A stretch of DNA of 64,000 nt from Opitutaceae bacterium. GTDB lineage: Bacteria > Verrucomicrobiota > Verrucomicrobiia > Opitutales > Opitutaceae. Shown here in pieces: positions 7,033 through 15,605 of the stretch; position 1 is the first letter of the stretch, and every line of letters starts with the position of its first letter. The translations under genes and the position numbers were made by a program. Location: the NCBI GenBank assembly GCA_017994935.1, contig JAGOJU010000010.1, positions 19,119 through 83,118 on the forward strand, in the 5' to 3' direction. The notes below the pieces were generated by a model. That model saw only the letters and a program-made list of their open reading frames with translations. It was not told where the DNA came from and ran no database searches.

Positions 7033-9312
7033 TCAGGCGCCTGCCGGCGACGACTCGAGCCAGTTTCGAAAATCCCTGAGCTGGTCGAGAGATCCCAGGC
7101 CGAGAAGGCGGTCGCCGGGTTGGAGGACCTCGGAGGCCTGTGGGACGAGGATCTGGGAGCCGTTGCGTCCGATGCCCAGAACGCGGACGCCCGTCTTCCT
7201 TGCAATCTGAAGTTTTCCAAGCGGCACACCTGTGGGGCCACTTTCGGGAACGGTGAACGAATCGAGAACGGCTCGATCGAAGTCGCCGTGATGTTGCCTG
7301 TCCTCACCCTGCCCTGCGAGGAATGCCGATGCCTTCTCGATCTGCGATGGAATGCCCAGCAGCAGAAGCTTGTCGCCAGGAAAGCAGGAGAGGTCTGGCG
7401 AAGGATGGGGGATCACGAAGTTGTTGCGTTCGATCTCGACCACAAAGCAGCCGAACCGGGAGGGAATCTGGAGTTCGGAGAGGGAGCTTCCCGCATAGCT
7501 GGCTCCGGCGGGAACGGTGCAGTCGTGCAACTGGAGGTCCCAGGCCTCGAGTCCCTGGGCGAGTGATTCCCTGTCCGTCCCGCCTTCAGCACTGGATGGG
7601 GATCCATTCCCTTCAAGCACCTTGTTCATCGAGTGCTGCCAGGTGCTGTGCCAGTAGATGAGTTTTCGGGAGAACACCGTCACGATTGCGATGGCCGCGA
7701 TTCCCAGGAAGAGCCAGCCGAGCGGGCTCAGTTTCACTGGAAACAAGGCATAGAGGAAGGAACCGAGCGCCACTGCAGCGGCAGTGCGCAGGCTCGTCCG
7801 GATGAACCGTGGCGTCAGCGTAGGCATGTGCCAGGCTTCGGCGACGATTGCCGCGAGGGCACCGATGTTCCTCCAGGCTGCAAACAGCGGGATCAGCACG
7901 AGCAGGCCGATGCCGATCCAATAGGCGATCCGAAGGGGAGTGATGCCCAGCATCGAGGCGAGCATGGTCTCTTCGAGACGCAGCAGGAGGGGTTGAGAGA
8001 AAATGAGGACGCCGGCCACGAAAAGGATTTCGACGGCGACCTGCACGAGACGGCTGCGAATCAGTTTCCATGCGAGCGGAGCCGTGTCGCGGTTGGCGAC
8101 GTGATGAAGCCAGCTTTGATAGGCGGCGATGAACCGGGAAACCGGAGCTGGCTCGATGACATCAAGGAAGTGCAGGATGGGGCCGGCAAAACGGTTGAGA
8201 ATCGGTGTGGCGAGCACGGTGAGAACCGAAAGCCCGACGGAGAGCGGATAGAAAGAGACCGGAAGGACGGCCGCTGCGATGCCTGCCTGCGCGATGATGA
8301 ATGTGAACTCTCCGAGGGGAGTGAGCAGGAGTCCGCCGCGCCGCGCCTGGGGTGGTGGCACCCCCACCAGCATGAGTGCGATGCCGCATGCGATTGGGCG
8401 CACGAGGAGCGAGAATAGGCTGAGCGTAAGGACAGGCAGCCAGATCTCCTTCAGCAGGCGCACATCGATCATCATGCCGATCGATACAAAAAAGACGCTG
8501 CCGAAAAGATTGCGGAGGCTGCCGAAAGATTCCTCGATCGTCTGCTTTTGCGGCATCTCCGCCATCAACGCTCCAAACAGGAATGCGCCGAGCGCGATGG
8601 AATAGCCCGCCTTGATGGCCGCGAGCGAGAGCAGGAAGAGCACGCCCGCCACCACGAGCGTCTGCAGTTCCGTATCAGCCTTCTTCTCAAGCCAGCGCAG
8701 AAGACGCGGCAGCAGGAGCAACCCAAGACAAACAAAGAGTACGACAAAGGCCGTGAGTCCGGTGAGCACGGCTCCCAGGCCCGCTGACTTGTGGGCCCCC
8801 TGGGTGGCGAGCACCGTCAGCATGATGACGGCCACGACGTCCTCGACGATCGTGATGGCAAGGGCCATCTGGGCGGCGCGATCGTGGTTGAGCTTCAGCT
8901 CACTCATGATTTTTGCGATCACCGCCGAGCTCGACACCATCAGCATGGCGGCGACGAACAGGCTGTGGAGGGGCGTCCATTCCAGCACCCGCCCCAGCAG
9001 CAGGGTGAACGCGAGCATGAAAAAGGCGCCGATGAAGGTCGCCATGATGATGGGCAGCCCCATGCGCCGCAGTTTCGACAGGCTCAGTTCCAGTCCGATG
9101 GAGAACATGAGGAAGACCAGCCCCACCTGAGACAACTGCGCGATGTGATCGGTGTCCTGTATCAGCGAAAACGGCAGGTAGGGCCCGATCGCAATCCCGG
9201 CCAGGAGGTAGCCGACGATGACAGACAGCCCGATACGCTTGCACAGCATGCCTGCAAGGCCTGCAGCGAGCAGCAGGATGACAAAATCGTGAACGAGCGT
9301 GAAATGGTCCAT
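7033..9312 (-). CDS. CPA2-family cation:proton antiporter with two RCK_C (TrkA-C) domains
   Basis: Residues 1-390 form the Na/H-exchanger-type membrane core (about 12 hydrophobic segments, with FSIGLELSLSKLR and the glycine-rich HDRAAQMALAITIVEDVVAV stretch typical of KefB/KefC relatives). Two to four further membrane segments follow (about 415-560). The cytoplasmic tail holds two tandem RCK_C domains (roughly 580-665 and 675-755). There is no Rossmann TrkA-N domain, so unlike KefB/C it should not be NAD/glutathione gated through that fold. RCK_C domains of related antiporters are known ligand sensors, including for c-di-AMP in CpaA. Likely a K+ or Na+/H+ antiporter of the inner membrane; ion specificity is not readable. 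The 87-base gap to the convergent upstream gene holds only a weak hairpin. Confidence 0.88.
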   Translation of the reverse strand: MDHFTLVHDFVILLLAAGLAGMLCKRIGLSVIVGYLLAGIAIGPYLPFSLIQDTDHIAQLSQVGLVFLMFSIGLELSLSKLRRMGLPIIMATFIGAFFMLAFTLLLGRVLEWTPLHSLFVAAMLMVSSSAVIAKIMSELKLNHDRAAQMALAITIVEDVVAVIMLTVLATQGAHKSAGLGAVLTGLTAFVVLFVCLGLLLLPRLLRWLEKKADTELQTLVVAGVLFLLSLAAIKAGYSIALGAFLFGALMAEMPQKQTIEESFGSLRNLFGSVFFVSIGMMIDVRLLKEIWLPVLTLSLFSLLVRPIACGIALMLVGVPPPQARRGGLLLTPLGEFTFIIAQAGIAAAVLPVSFYPLSVGLSVLTVLATPILNRFAGPILHFLDVIEPAPVSRFIAAYQSWLHHVANRDTAPLAWKLIRSRLVQVAVEILFVAGVLIFSQPLLLRLEETMLASMLGITPLRIAYWIGIGLLVLIPLFAAWRNIGALAAIVAEAWHMPTLTPRFIRTSLRTAAAVALGSFLYALFPVKLSPLGWLFLGIAAIAIVTVFSRKLIYWHSTWQHSMNKVLEGNGSPSSAEGGTDRESLAQGLEAWDLQLHDCTVPAGASYAGSSLSELQIPSRFGCFVVEIERNNFVIPHPSPDLSCFPGDKLLLLGIPSQIEKASAFLAGQGEDRQHHGDFDRAVLDSFTVPESGPTGVPLGKLQIARKTGVRVLGIGRNGSQILVPQASEVLQPGDRLLGLGSLDQLRDFRNWLESSPAGA

Positions 9313-9547
9313 GGACGAATGTGCGGTGCGACTCGTTCAGCGTGCGGCTGATTTGTCAGGAGAAGGGGGGAGAAGCCGCGTCCAAGGCGCAACTCCATTC
9401 GACGAGCACGGATTTCCAGGACCGGCAAGGGCGCCCGCGACCCCGGATCCCGGAGGCGGAGCCCATCGTTCGCGATTGCTGGCGGCGGAGGGAATGCCAG
9501 CCGTTTCCCTCCTGCCCAACGGGGCCGGCATTGCCGCTGAAGACGTC
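9313..9547. other. Non-coding gap between the antiporter and rnk-like genes
   Basis: These 235 bases contain no supported gene. Both flanking genes run leftward, so the interval should contain the rnk-like gene's 3' end and the antiporter promoter. I see no convincing promoter hexamers or T-rich hairpin. Confidence 0.5.
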
Positions 9548-9970
9548 CTAGTGCGACGGTGATGCCGCCGGTTTCGAGGTCGCCGCGTGGCCTTGCGTGA
9601 CGCGGTGAATCTTCAACTGGCGGACACCGCCAGGAGTGTTCCAGTTGACGATATCGCCTACGCGGAAACCGATGAGAGCGGTGCCGATGGGAGCAAGAAT
9701 TGAAAGACGCCTCTGCTCGATATTGGCCTGGTCGGGAAAAGTGAGGGTGTATTCCTCGACCTCGCCGCTGCCGAGGTCCTCGAACTTGACGGTCGAGCCC
9801 ATTGTGACGACGTCCGGCGGAAGGGCCGATGGCTCGACAACGATGGCGCGGTCAAGCTCTTCGCGGAGCTTGTGGAGCGATGCGGTGGCGTTGGAGCGCA
9901 GCGCAGCTGAAAGCAGAAGGCGCAGTTTCGAATGATCCTCGCTGGAAATATGGATGGATGTTGGGTTCAT
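9548..9970 (-). CDS. rnk: Rnk-like GreA/GreB C-terminal domain protein
   Basis: The 140-residue protein has a short helical N-terminal segment (SKLRLLLSAALRS...LREELDRA) and a C-terminal FKBP-like GreA/GreB domain: VTMGSTVKFEDLGSGE, then LSILAPIGTALIGFRVGDIVNW. This is the layout of Rnk (regulator of nucleoside diphosphate kinase), which binds RNA polymerase without the long coiled coil of GreA and so does not stimulate transcript cleavage. It probably acts on RNA polymerase in the cytoplasm. The tail (HAATSKPAASPSH) is low complexity. The symbol is given for the family; the physiological role in this organism is unproven. Confidence 0.8.
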   Translation of the reverse strand: MNPTSIHISSEDHSKLRLLLSAALRSNATASLHKLREELDRAIVVEPSALPPDVVTMGSTVKFEDLGSGEVEEYTLTFPDQANIEQRRLSILAPIGTALIGFRVGDIVNWNTPGGVRQLKIHRVTQGHAATSKPAASPSH

Positions 9971-10539
9971 ATTGATAATTTGATTCGTGGTTGGTTTCCT
10001 GCCGGAAGTTCCCGCGATCGGGCGGGACCGGTGGGTGGAAATGAGTGTTTATCTTTGGAGCGGGGCCGGGAGTGGCCTGGAGAACCTGCGAGGTGCAAGG
10101 TGCATCGCAGGAGGAGTGTGCGGGCGCATGAACGCCCGCGGAAATCGAAAGAGTTGTATTGAATGTGACTCGCCCGGTGCCGTGCTTCAGGTCTGGGCAC
10201 GTACCGGGTTCGTGCTGACCGTCAGTATTCGGCGCCGGGCTGCGCGGGGCAGATGTGCAACGCCACGCCCGCCGCCAGTTGCTGGCGGGCTTCAAGAGGC
10301 GCGTTCCGTTGCTTGAATGGGTTCACTCTGAAACATCTGTGTTTCTGCCTCATTTGTTGTCAAGCCTTCGAGGCCAATTCATCAGGTCATCGGGAGAGTG
10401 TCCGGCAGAAAGTCCGCGCCGCCGTGCGGCCTCAGGCACCGGCGAGGGCCGGCTTGCCAGCTGCTTCCTGCCCTGTCAGCGTACCGCTCTCGCGCGGCGT
10501 CCCGCACGGAATACTGACAATTCTTCCCCCGATTTCCTC
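9971..10539. other. 569-base intergenic region between divergent genes, with two GC-rich inverted repeats
   Basis: No gene is supported here. It holds two short perfect inverted repeats: GCGGGCG (10120-10126) with CGCCCGC (10133-10139), and GCCCGCC (10267-10273) with GGCGGGC (10284-10290). Neither is followed by a T run. The interval must contain the promoters of the rnk-like gene and of the FG-GAP gene, but no clear sigma-70 hexamers were found. Confidence 0.5.
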
Positions 10540-11760
10540 ATGACACATCCCCTGCGTTTGGCGGCACGCCACCTGGCAAGCGTCGCCACCACCTGTGTTC
10601 TCGCACTGGCGTGCGTCGCGGCGGCCACACCCTCGCACCGGCGCCTCCAGCTTGACGACAAGTTTTATGCCGAAGGCGCGGTCTTTGCTGACCTGAACCG
10701 CGATGGCGCCATGGATGTCGTTGCAGGTCCGTTCTGGTACGAAGGGCCGGCGTACAAGGTCCGCCATGAGATCTATGAGCCGAAGCCCTACGATCCGTTG
10801 AAGTATTCGGACAACTTTATCGCTGCGGCAAATGACGTGGACGGTGATGGATGGATGGATGTCCTTGTCATCGGGTTTCCCGGGCTGGATGCCGCGTGGT
10901 ATCGCAATCCTGGACACAGGGAAGGGCGCTGGGCCAAGCATCACGTCCATGCGCCCGTCGACAATGAATCTGCGATGTACGTTGATCTCACCGGAGATGG
11001 CCGCCTGCAGATCGTGTGTTCTTCCGGAGGGAAATACGGCTACGCAGCGCCTGATCCAAGTGATCCCACCCGACCCTGGATTTTCCACCCTATTTCGACG
11101 CATTCGAATGCATTCCAGCGCTACACACATGGGTTGGGGGTGGGAGATGTCGATCAGGATGGCAGGAACGACCTGATCGAGCGGGGCGGCTGGTGGCAGC
11201 AGCCTGCCTCTTCTGAGAGCGGCGAAGCTTGGACGCACCATGTTGTCGCCTTTTCCAAGGCGGGTGGAGCGCAGATGGGGGTGATCGATATCAATGGCGA
11301 CGGCCTTCCCGATGTGGTGACGTCGAAGGCAGCTCATGGATATGGACTCTCCTGGTTTGAGCAGGTGCGCGCGGCGGATGGTGCAATCACATTCAGGGAA
11401 CACGCGATACTTCCGGAAGAGGCCGATAAGAAATTCAAGGGCGTCCAGTTTTCGCAGCTTCACGCGGTGGTGCTCGCCGATGTGAATGGCGACGGCGTCC
11501 CCGACATTGTCACGGGAAAACGCTGGTGGGCGCACGGCCCGGACAAGGACCCTGATCCCATGGGCGCCCCCGTGATCTATGCGTTTGTGGTTTCCAGAAC
11601 AACGCAGGGTGGGGTGACATTTTCACCTTTGCTGATCGACGATGCGAGCGGGATTGGAACGCAGTTTGATGCGCGCGATGTCGATGGCGACAAGCGTGCC
11701 GACTTTGCTATCTCAAACAAGCGAGGCACTTTTGTACTGCTGTCCTCTGCGGTGCGGTAG
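10540..11760 (+). CDS. Secreted FG-GAP/VCBS-repeat protein
   Basis: From the ATG at 10540 the 406-residue protein has a signal peptide (LASVATTCVLALACVAAATP) and then repeated calcium-binding blades with DxDxDG cores: DLNRDGAMDV, DVDGDGWMDV, DLTGDGRLQI, DVDQDGRNDL, DINGDGLPDV, DVNGDGVPDI and DVDGDKRADF. Seven such units predict a complete beta-propeller. The frame is open upstream to 10255, but that extension lacks homology and would bury the signal peptide. Proteins of this kind in Verrucomicrobiota and Planctomycetota are exported and often neighbour sugar oxidoreductases, as here. No enzymatic residues are recognisable; binding or adhesion is a guess. Confidence 0.85.
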   Translation: MTHPLRLAARHLASVATTCVLALACVAAATPSHRRLQLDDKFYAEGAVFADLNRDGAMDVVAGPFWYEGPAYKVRHEIYEPKPYDPLKYSDNFIAAANDVDGDGWMDVLVIGFPGLDAAWYRNPGHREGRWAKHHVHAPVDNESAMYVDLTGDGRLQIVCSSGGKYGYAAPDPSDPTRPWIFHPISTHSNAFQRYTHGLGVGDVDQDGRNDLIERGGWWQQPASSESGEAWTHHVVAFSKAGGAQMGVIDINGDGLPDVVTSKAAHGYGLSWFEQVRAADGAITFREHAILPEEADKKFKGVQFSQLHAVVLADVNGDGVPDIVTGKRWWAHGPDKDPDPMGAPVIYAFVVSRTTQGGVTFSPLLIDDASGIGTQFDARDVDGDKRADFAISNKRGTFVLLSSAVR

Positions 11761-11887
11761 CATCCGGTCCGATGAGCGGTGCTGCCATGAATGTCGTCAT
11801 GGCACTTCCCTCCGTGGGGGGTCTTCCTTTAAGCGGCTGACTTGAGATTTGGCTGGTTCCCGCGGTTGGCCGAGATAGAAGGGATTC

Positions 11888-13201
11888 ATGAACCCCCTCA
11901 ATCGACGCCAGTTTCTCGGCACCGTTGCGGCTGGAGCCGCGGCGGTTTCACCCGTTCGGTCATTGATCGCCCAGGTATCCTCCCCGTCGACGGACCCGTC
12001 CGCGCCGCGCAAGGTGAAGGTGGGGCTGATTGGTGTGGGCTGGTGGGGCATGGTCAATGCCCGTGCTGCATTCAAGGCGGGCGGGCTGGAGGTGCCGGCC
12101 ATCTGTGACATCGACAGCGAGCACCTTGAAAAGAGCGCCGAGGAGATAACGAAGCTGCAGGGATGGCGCCCGAAGACCTTCAAGCTTTATGCGGAATTGC
12201 TCGAGACACCGGGACTGGAGGCCGTCATCATCTCGACTCCGCCCCAGTGGCATGCGCTGCCATTCCTGGCCGCGCTCAACAAAGGGATGCACATCTATCT
12301 GGAAAAGCCGGTTTCCTATGACGTGCGTGAAGGCCGCGCCATGGTGGAGGCAGCGGCGAAGCGTCCGCAGCAGGTTGTACAGGTTGGATTTCAGCGCCGC
12401 CAAAGCGCGGCGTTCAAGGCGGTGAAGCAGTTCATCGCCGACGGCAATCTTGGCCGGGTGGTCCAGGCGGAGGCCCAGATCAATGCCAAGGTCGGGTTGA
12501 AGGATCCCGCTCACAAGGCGCCCCCGCCGAGTCTCGACTGGGACCTCTGGTGCGGCCCGGGCCCGCTGATACCCTACAGCGAACAGGTGGGTCACATGAA
12601 CTGGCGACTCGAGGAGACCTACGGGCAGGGACATCTGTATGACTGGGGCATCCACATGATCGATGCTGCGCGCGTGGTTCTCGATCTTTCCGCGCCCAGG
12701 ACCGTTGCAGCGGCGGGGGGGCTCTATCAGCTGAAGGGAAGGATCACCACCCCCGACACCATGACGGCGCACTTTGAATATGACCGATGCCCGGTCAGCT
12801 GGCGTCACCGCATCTGGGGCTCGGAGGAATACACGCCCGAGATCAATATCGGTGTCACCTTCCTTGGGGAAAACGGAACCGTCTGGGTGAACGACAACCG
12901 CTGGGTGCATGTGCCCAAGGCGAAGGGGGCAGAGAGAGTCGTGACTGACGTGCGGACCGACACCGGCACCGCGCATTTGGGTGAGTTTCTCGAGGCCGTG
13001 CGCGGAAAGGGAAAGGCGAGCTGTACGATCGCCGATGCCCATCTTTCAACGACAGCGGTCAAGCTTGCGATGATCGCGCTCAAGGTGGGTGACCGGCTCG
13101 TCTGGGATGGGGCCAGGGAGCAGATTCCTGGCAACAGGGAGGCATCGGCATTCCTGAAGCGTGACTATCGTGCACCGTGGAAGCATCCCCACTCTGGTTG
13201 A
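11888..13201 (+). CDS. Gfo/Idh/MocA-family oxidoreductase with Tat signal
   Basis: The 437-residue protein starts with a twin-arginine signal (RRQFLG, residues 6-11, then an Ala-rich hydrophobic stretch). The Rossmann motif GVGWWG lies at 49-54 and the family lysine at EKPVSYDV (K140). The C-terminal alpha/beta domain includes a WGIHMIDAARV stretch whose histidine is usual for the substrate site. The family oxidises or epimerises sugars and inositols with tightly held NAD(P). The Tat signal implies export with bound cofactor, as in other Verrucomicrobiota and in the exported glycosidase/oxidoreductase group. The substrate is unknown. The gene is 127 bases after the FG-GAP gene in the same direction and may share its transcript. 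Confidence 0.9.
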   Translation: MNPLNRRQFLGTVAAGAAAVSPVRSLIAQVSSPSTDPSAPRKVKVGLIGVGWWGMVNARAAFKAGGLEVPAICDIDSEHLEKSAEEITKLQGWRPKTFKLYAELLETPGLEAVIISTPPQWHALPFLAALNKGMHIYLEKPVSYDVREGRAMVEAAAKRPQQVVQVGFQRRQSAAFKAVKQFIADGNLGRVVQAEAQINAKVGLKDPAHKAPPPSLDWDLWCGPGPLIPYSEQVGHMNWRLEETYGQGHLYDWGIHMIDAARVVLDLSAPRTVAAAGGLYQLKGRITTPDTMTAHFEYDRCPVSWRHRIWGSEEYTPEINIGVTFLGENGTVWVNDNRWVHVPKAKGAERVVTDVRTDTGTAHLGEFLEAVRGKGKASCTIADAHLSTTAVKLAMIALKVGDRLVWDGAREQIPGNREASAFLKRDYRAPWKHPHSG

Positions 13202-13221
13202 CGTCGGGACGCACAGCTACT

Positions 13222-13248
13222 AAAAAAGCCGCCCCGGTGAGGGGCGGC
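13222..13248 (-). terminator. Rho-independent terminator of the Dabb gene
   Basis: GCCGCCCC (13228-13235), a 5-nt loop and GGGGCGGC (13241-13248) make a perfect 8-bp stem. On the minus strand it is followed by TTTTTTA, so it terminates the leftward Dabb gene. On the plus strand there is no T run after the stem, although it may still slow transcription from the oxidoreductase gene. Confidence 0.88.
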
Positions 13249-13273
13249 CTGAAAAGCCGGACTGCGCGCGGGA

Positions 13274-13660
13274 TCAGTTGGTGATGTCGTAGGTCGTGCT
13301 CGTCTGCCGCGCGGGCAGGTAGGCCTTGTACCATGCCTTCTGCGCAGGTGAATCCGTGTAGGCCTTCAGGGCGGCTTCATCGGCAAATTCCATGACAAGG
13401 ACATGGGTCTTGGCGACTTCAGCGCCCTTTGGATTCTGGACCTTGATGGCCTTCGTCCAGACACGTGTGATGCCGGGGTACGCTGCGGGAAGCGCGTGCA
13501 CGCCGTCGATGGCGGCCTTGATCTGTTCGGGTGTTGCGTCCTTTTTCCAGGCGAGGGTCACCACATGGATGACGCTCTTGGGGGACGTTTCAGAGGCAAA
13601 GGAAGCCGTTCCTCCGAGAAGGGCGGCAGCGGCGATGAGGCTCATCAACAGTTTTTTCAT
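13274..13660 (-). CDS. Exported Dabb-family (stress-responsive A/B barrel) protein
   Basis: The 128-residue protein has a signal peptide (MKKLLMSLIAAAALLGGTASFA) and one ferredoxin-like A/B barrel domain: VIHVVTLAWKKDATPEQIKAAIDGVHALP, then VLVMEFADEAALKAYTDSPAQKAW. A GGAG sits eight bases before the ATG at 13660, which decides this start over the longer frame to 13726. Dabb proteins form dimers and some act as small enzymes or stress proteins; most exported ones have no assigned function. It is a single-gene unit closed by a strong terminator and divergent from the symporter gene. Confidence 0.88.
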   Translation of the reverse strand: MKKLLMSLIAAAALLGGTASFASETSPKSVIHVVTLAWKKDATPEQIKAAIDGVHALPAAYPGITRVWTKAIKVQNPKGAEVAKTHVLVMEFADEAALKAYTDSPAQKAWYKAYLPARQTSTTYDITN

Positions 13661-13849
13661 TTTGGAACTCCGTGGATAGTGGTGTTTCGGGGAGACTGCG
13701 GGCTCAAACGCGAGCCGCGTTCTCAACGTGCGTTTGTTGATGACGCTTCAGGGGAGTCAATCGCGGACTGGTGTTTTCAAAACGACCGCTTTCATTCCAC
13801 TCGAAGAAAGGGGTTGCCGGCCAACGCCTGCCAACAGCAAGCTGATGGC

Positions 13850-15184
13850 GTGACTCTCAAACCCTGGAAGTGGCCGCTGGCCAATCAGATCTTGGTGGGA
13901 CTCCTGGTCGGCGCTGCGGCGGGGCTCATCGTCGAGCGGACAGTGACCGATGCGGGTACACTCGCCCAACTCGACTGGTGGCTGACGAACATCATCAAGC
14001 CGGTGGGGTCGCTGTTCATCCGCCTGATTTTCATGATCGTCATTCCGCTGATCTTCGCGGCCATTGTGCTTGGGATCGCGGAGATGGGGGATGTGCGCGA
14101 ACTCGGCAAGGTTGGCCTGAAATCGGTCCTGTTCACGCTCCTGCTGGCGGGGTCGAGCGTTCTCCTGGGCCTGGTCCTCGTGAACGTTCTCTCTCCAGGC
14201 TCGCACTTGTCGGAGGCGACCAAGAGCGAACTCACCGCAAAATACGGTGGTGCGGTTGCGCAGAAGGTCGAACAGGGGACCAAGAAGGCTCCCATCGCGG
14301 ACACGCTGCTCGCGCTGGTGCCCCAGAACCCCCTGTACGAGGCTGTCAATGCGTTCACGCCCAACTATACCGGCGGTGGACTGATCGCGGTGATGGTCTT
14401 CAGTCTCTTCTTTGGCATCGCGATGGCGATGGCCCCGCCGGAAAAGATGAAGCCCCTCGTCCAGGTGCTTCAGGGCGTCTTCGAGATCTGCATGCGCATC
14501 ATCGGCATCGCCATGTGGCTCGCGCCGGTGGGCGTCGCATGCCTCGGTTTTGCCCTGACCTCCACTCTCGGAATCGAGATCGTCAAGAGCCTCGGGTTCT
14601 ACGTCGGTGTGGTCGTGCTCGGACTGTTGCTGCACCAGTTCGTCACCTACTCGCTCCTCCTCAAGTTTGTGGCAGGGAAGTCGCCGCTCCAGTTTTTCAG
14701 GCAGACGCAGGAGGCGATGATCACCGCGTTCAGCACGTCGTCGAGCAATGCGACGCTTCCGGTGTCGATGCGGGTGGCCGAGGAGAACCTGGGGCTGCCG
14801 AAAAAGATCAGCCGCTTTGTCCTCACCGTCGGGGCGAGTGCCAACCAGAACGGAACCGCCTTGTATGAAGGCGTGACCGTGCTCTTTCTCGCACAGGTGT
14901 TCGGAGTTGATCTGTCGATCGGCCAGCAGGTCGTCGTGGCGCTCATGTGCATCATGGCGGGATTCGGCACCGCCGGGGTGCCGGGTGGGTCGCTGCCGCT
15001 GGTGGTGGGGGTGCTGGTCTCGATTCGGGTGCCGGGTGAGAGCATTGCCATCATCCTTGGAATCGACCGGTTCCTGGACATGGCGCGCACGACGCTGAAT
15101 GTGACGGGCGACCTCGTGTGCGCGGTGCTCGTTTCGAAGGGAGAGCGGTCGGACGGGGTCGGAGCGGCCGCGTCGGAAGGGTAG
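13850..15184 (+). CDS. Dicarboxylate/amino acid:cation symporter (DAACS family)
   Basis: The 444-residue integral membrane protein matches the GltP/DctA fold: eight membrane helices and two re-entrant hairpins. The serine-rich hairpin tip is AFSTSSSNATLPVSM, and later come ANQNGTALYEGV and MAGFGTAGVPGG, which form the substrate and Na+ sites (N-M/Q-D/N-G-T motif as NQNGT). No ATG fits the N terminus, so the GTG at 13850 (VTLKPWKWPLANQILVG) was chosen; the upstream frame is long but without homology. It imports C4-dicarboxylates or acidic/neutral amino acids with Na+ or H+. Substrate not determinable by eye. Confidence 0.9.
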   Translation: MTLKPWKWPLANQILVGLLVGAAAGLIVERTVTDAGTLAQLDWWLTNIIKPVGSLFIRLIFMIVIPLIFAAIVLGIAEMGDVRELGKVGLKSVLFTLLLAGSSVLLGLVLVNVLSPGSHLSEATKSELTAKYGGAVAQKVEQGTKKAPIADTLLALVPQNPLYEAVNAFTPNYTGGGLIAVMVFSLFFGIAMAMAPPEKMKPLVQVLQGVFEICMRIIGIAMWLAPVGVACLGFALTSTLGIEIVKSLGFYVGVVVLGLLLHQFVTYSLLLKFVAGKSPLQFFRQTQEAMITAFSTSSSNATLPVSMRVAEENLGLPKKISRFVLTVGASANQNGTALYEGVTVLFLAQVFGVDLSIGQQVVVALMCIMAGFGTAGVPGGSLPLVVGVLVSIRVPGESIAIILGIDRFLDMARTTLNVTGDLVCAVLVSKGERSDGVGAAASEG

Positions 15185-15195
15185 GAAACCCGTAG

Positions 15196-15501
15196 GTGCG
15201 TGTGGGTGATAATGCGGCCGGGAATCCCCTTGTGCTGGAAGAATGGATACACAGCATGGGAGGCACGGAAGCGACCTTCCGCACTTTTCACGATCCCCGC
15301 ATGAAACCTCTGTTTCATCTTTATGCCGTCAATCGCGAGGGGTACCGGGTGACGCCCAAGGAGGGCGAGCCCGACCTGTCACGAGTGTCCAGGCTGGTCA
15401 ACGAGCGCAATCGATTCCGGCAACCGTGGGAGCAACGCTGGGTTGCCATGGAGGTCGATCGCGAGAGTGGCCGCACCCTTAGGGAACTCACATTCTGCTG
15501 A
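15196..15501 (+). CDS. Hypothetical protein, about 101 residues
   Basis: An open frame begins at a GTG 12 bases after the symporter stop, with AGGA about nine bases upstream; in-frame ATGs at 15256 and 15301 are alternatives. The product (ending VDRESGRTLRELTFC) is hydrophilic with many Arg and Glu and has no signal peptide or membrane segment. I do not recognise a family. It fills most of the 421-base interval between the symporter and the convergent oxidase gene; the rest of that interval holds nothing I can identify. It could be spurious, since opposite-strand frames here are also open. Confidence 0.4.
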   Translation: MRVGDNAAGNPLVLEEWIHSMGGTEATFRTFHDPRMKPLFHLYAVNREGYRVTPKEGEPDLSRVSRLVNERNRFRQPWEQRWVAMEVDRESGRTLRELTFC

Positions 15502-15605
15502 CGGAATGGCCAGCGAGTTTCCGGGCAATGCCCGCGACGGTACACACCGCCGGGTGGCTGTCGGCGACTTTCGATTGCGTTGCGGCAACGGGAGGTCCCG
15601 GCTGT

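Noticed and set aside
10120..10290. Two GC-rich 7-bp inverted repeats considered as terminators
   Set aside because: They lie between divergent genes, have no T run and are of a size expected by chance in GC-rich DNA; recorded only as part of the intergenic entry.
13403..13849. Upstream 149 codons of the symporter frame
   Set aside because: They are antisense to the exported Dabb gene and carry no homology; the membrane protein starts naturally at the GTG at 13850.
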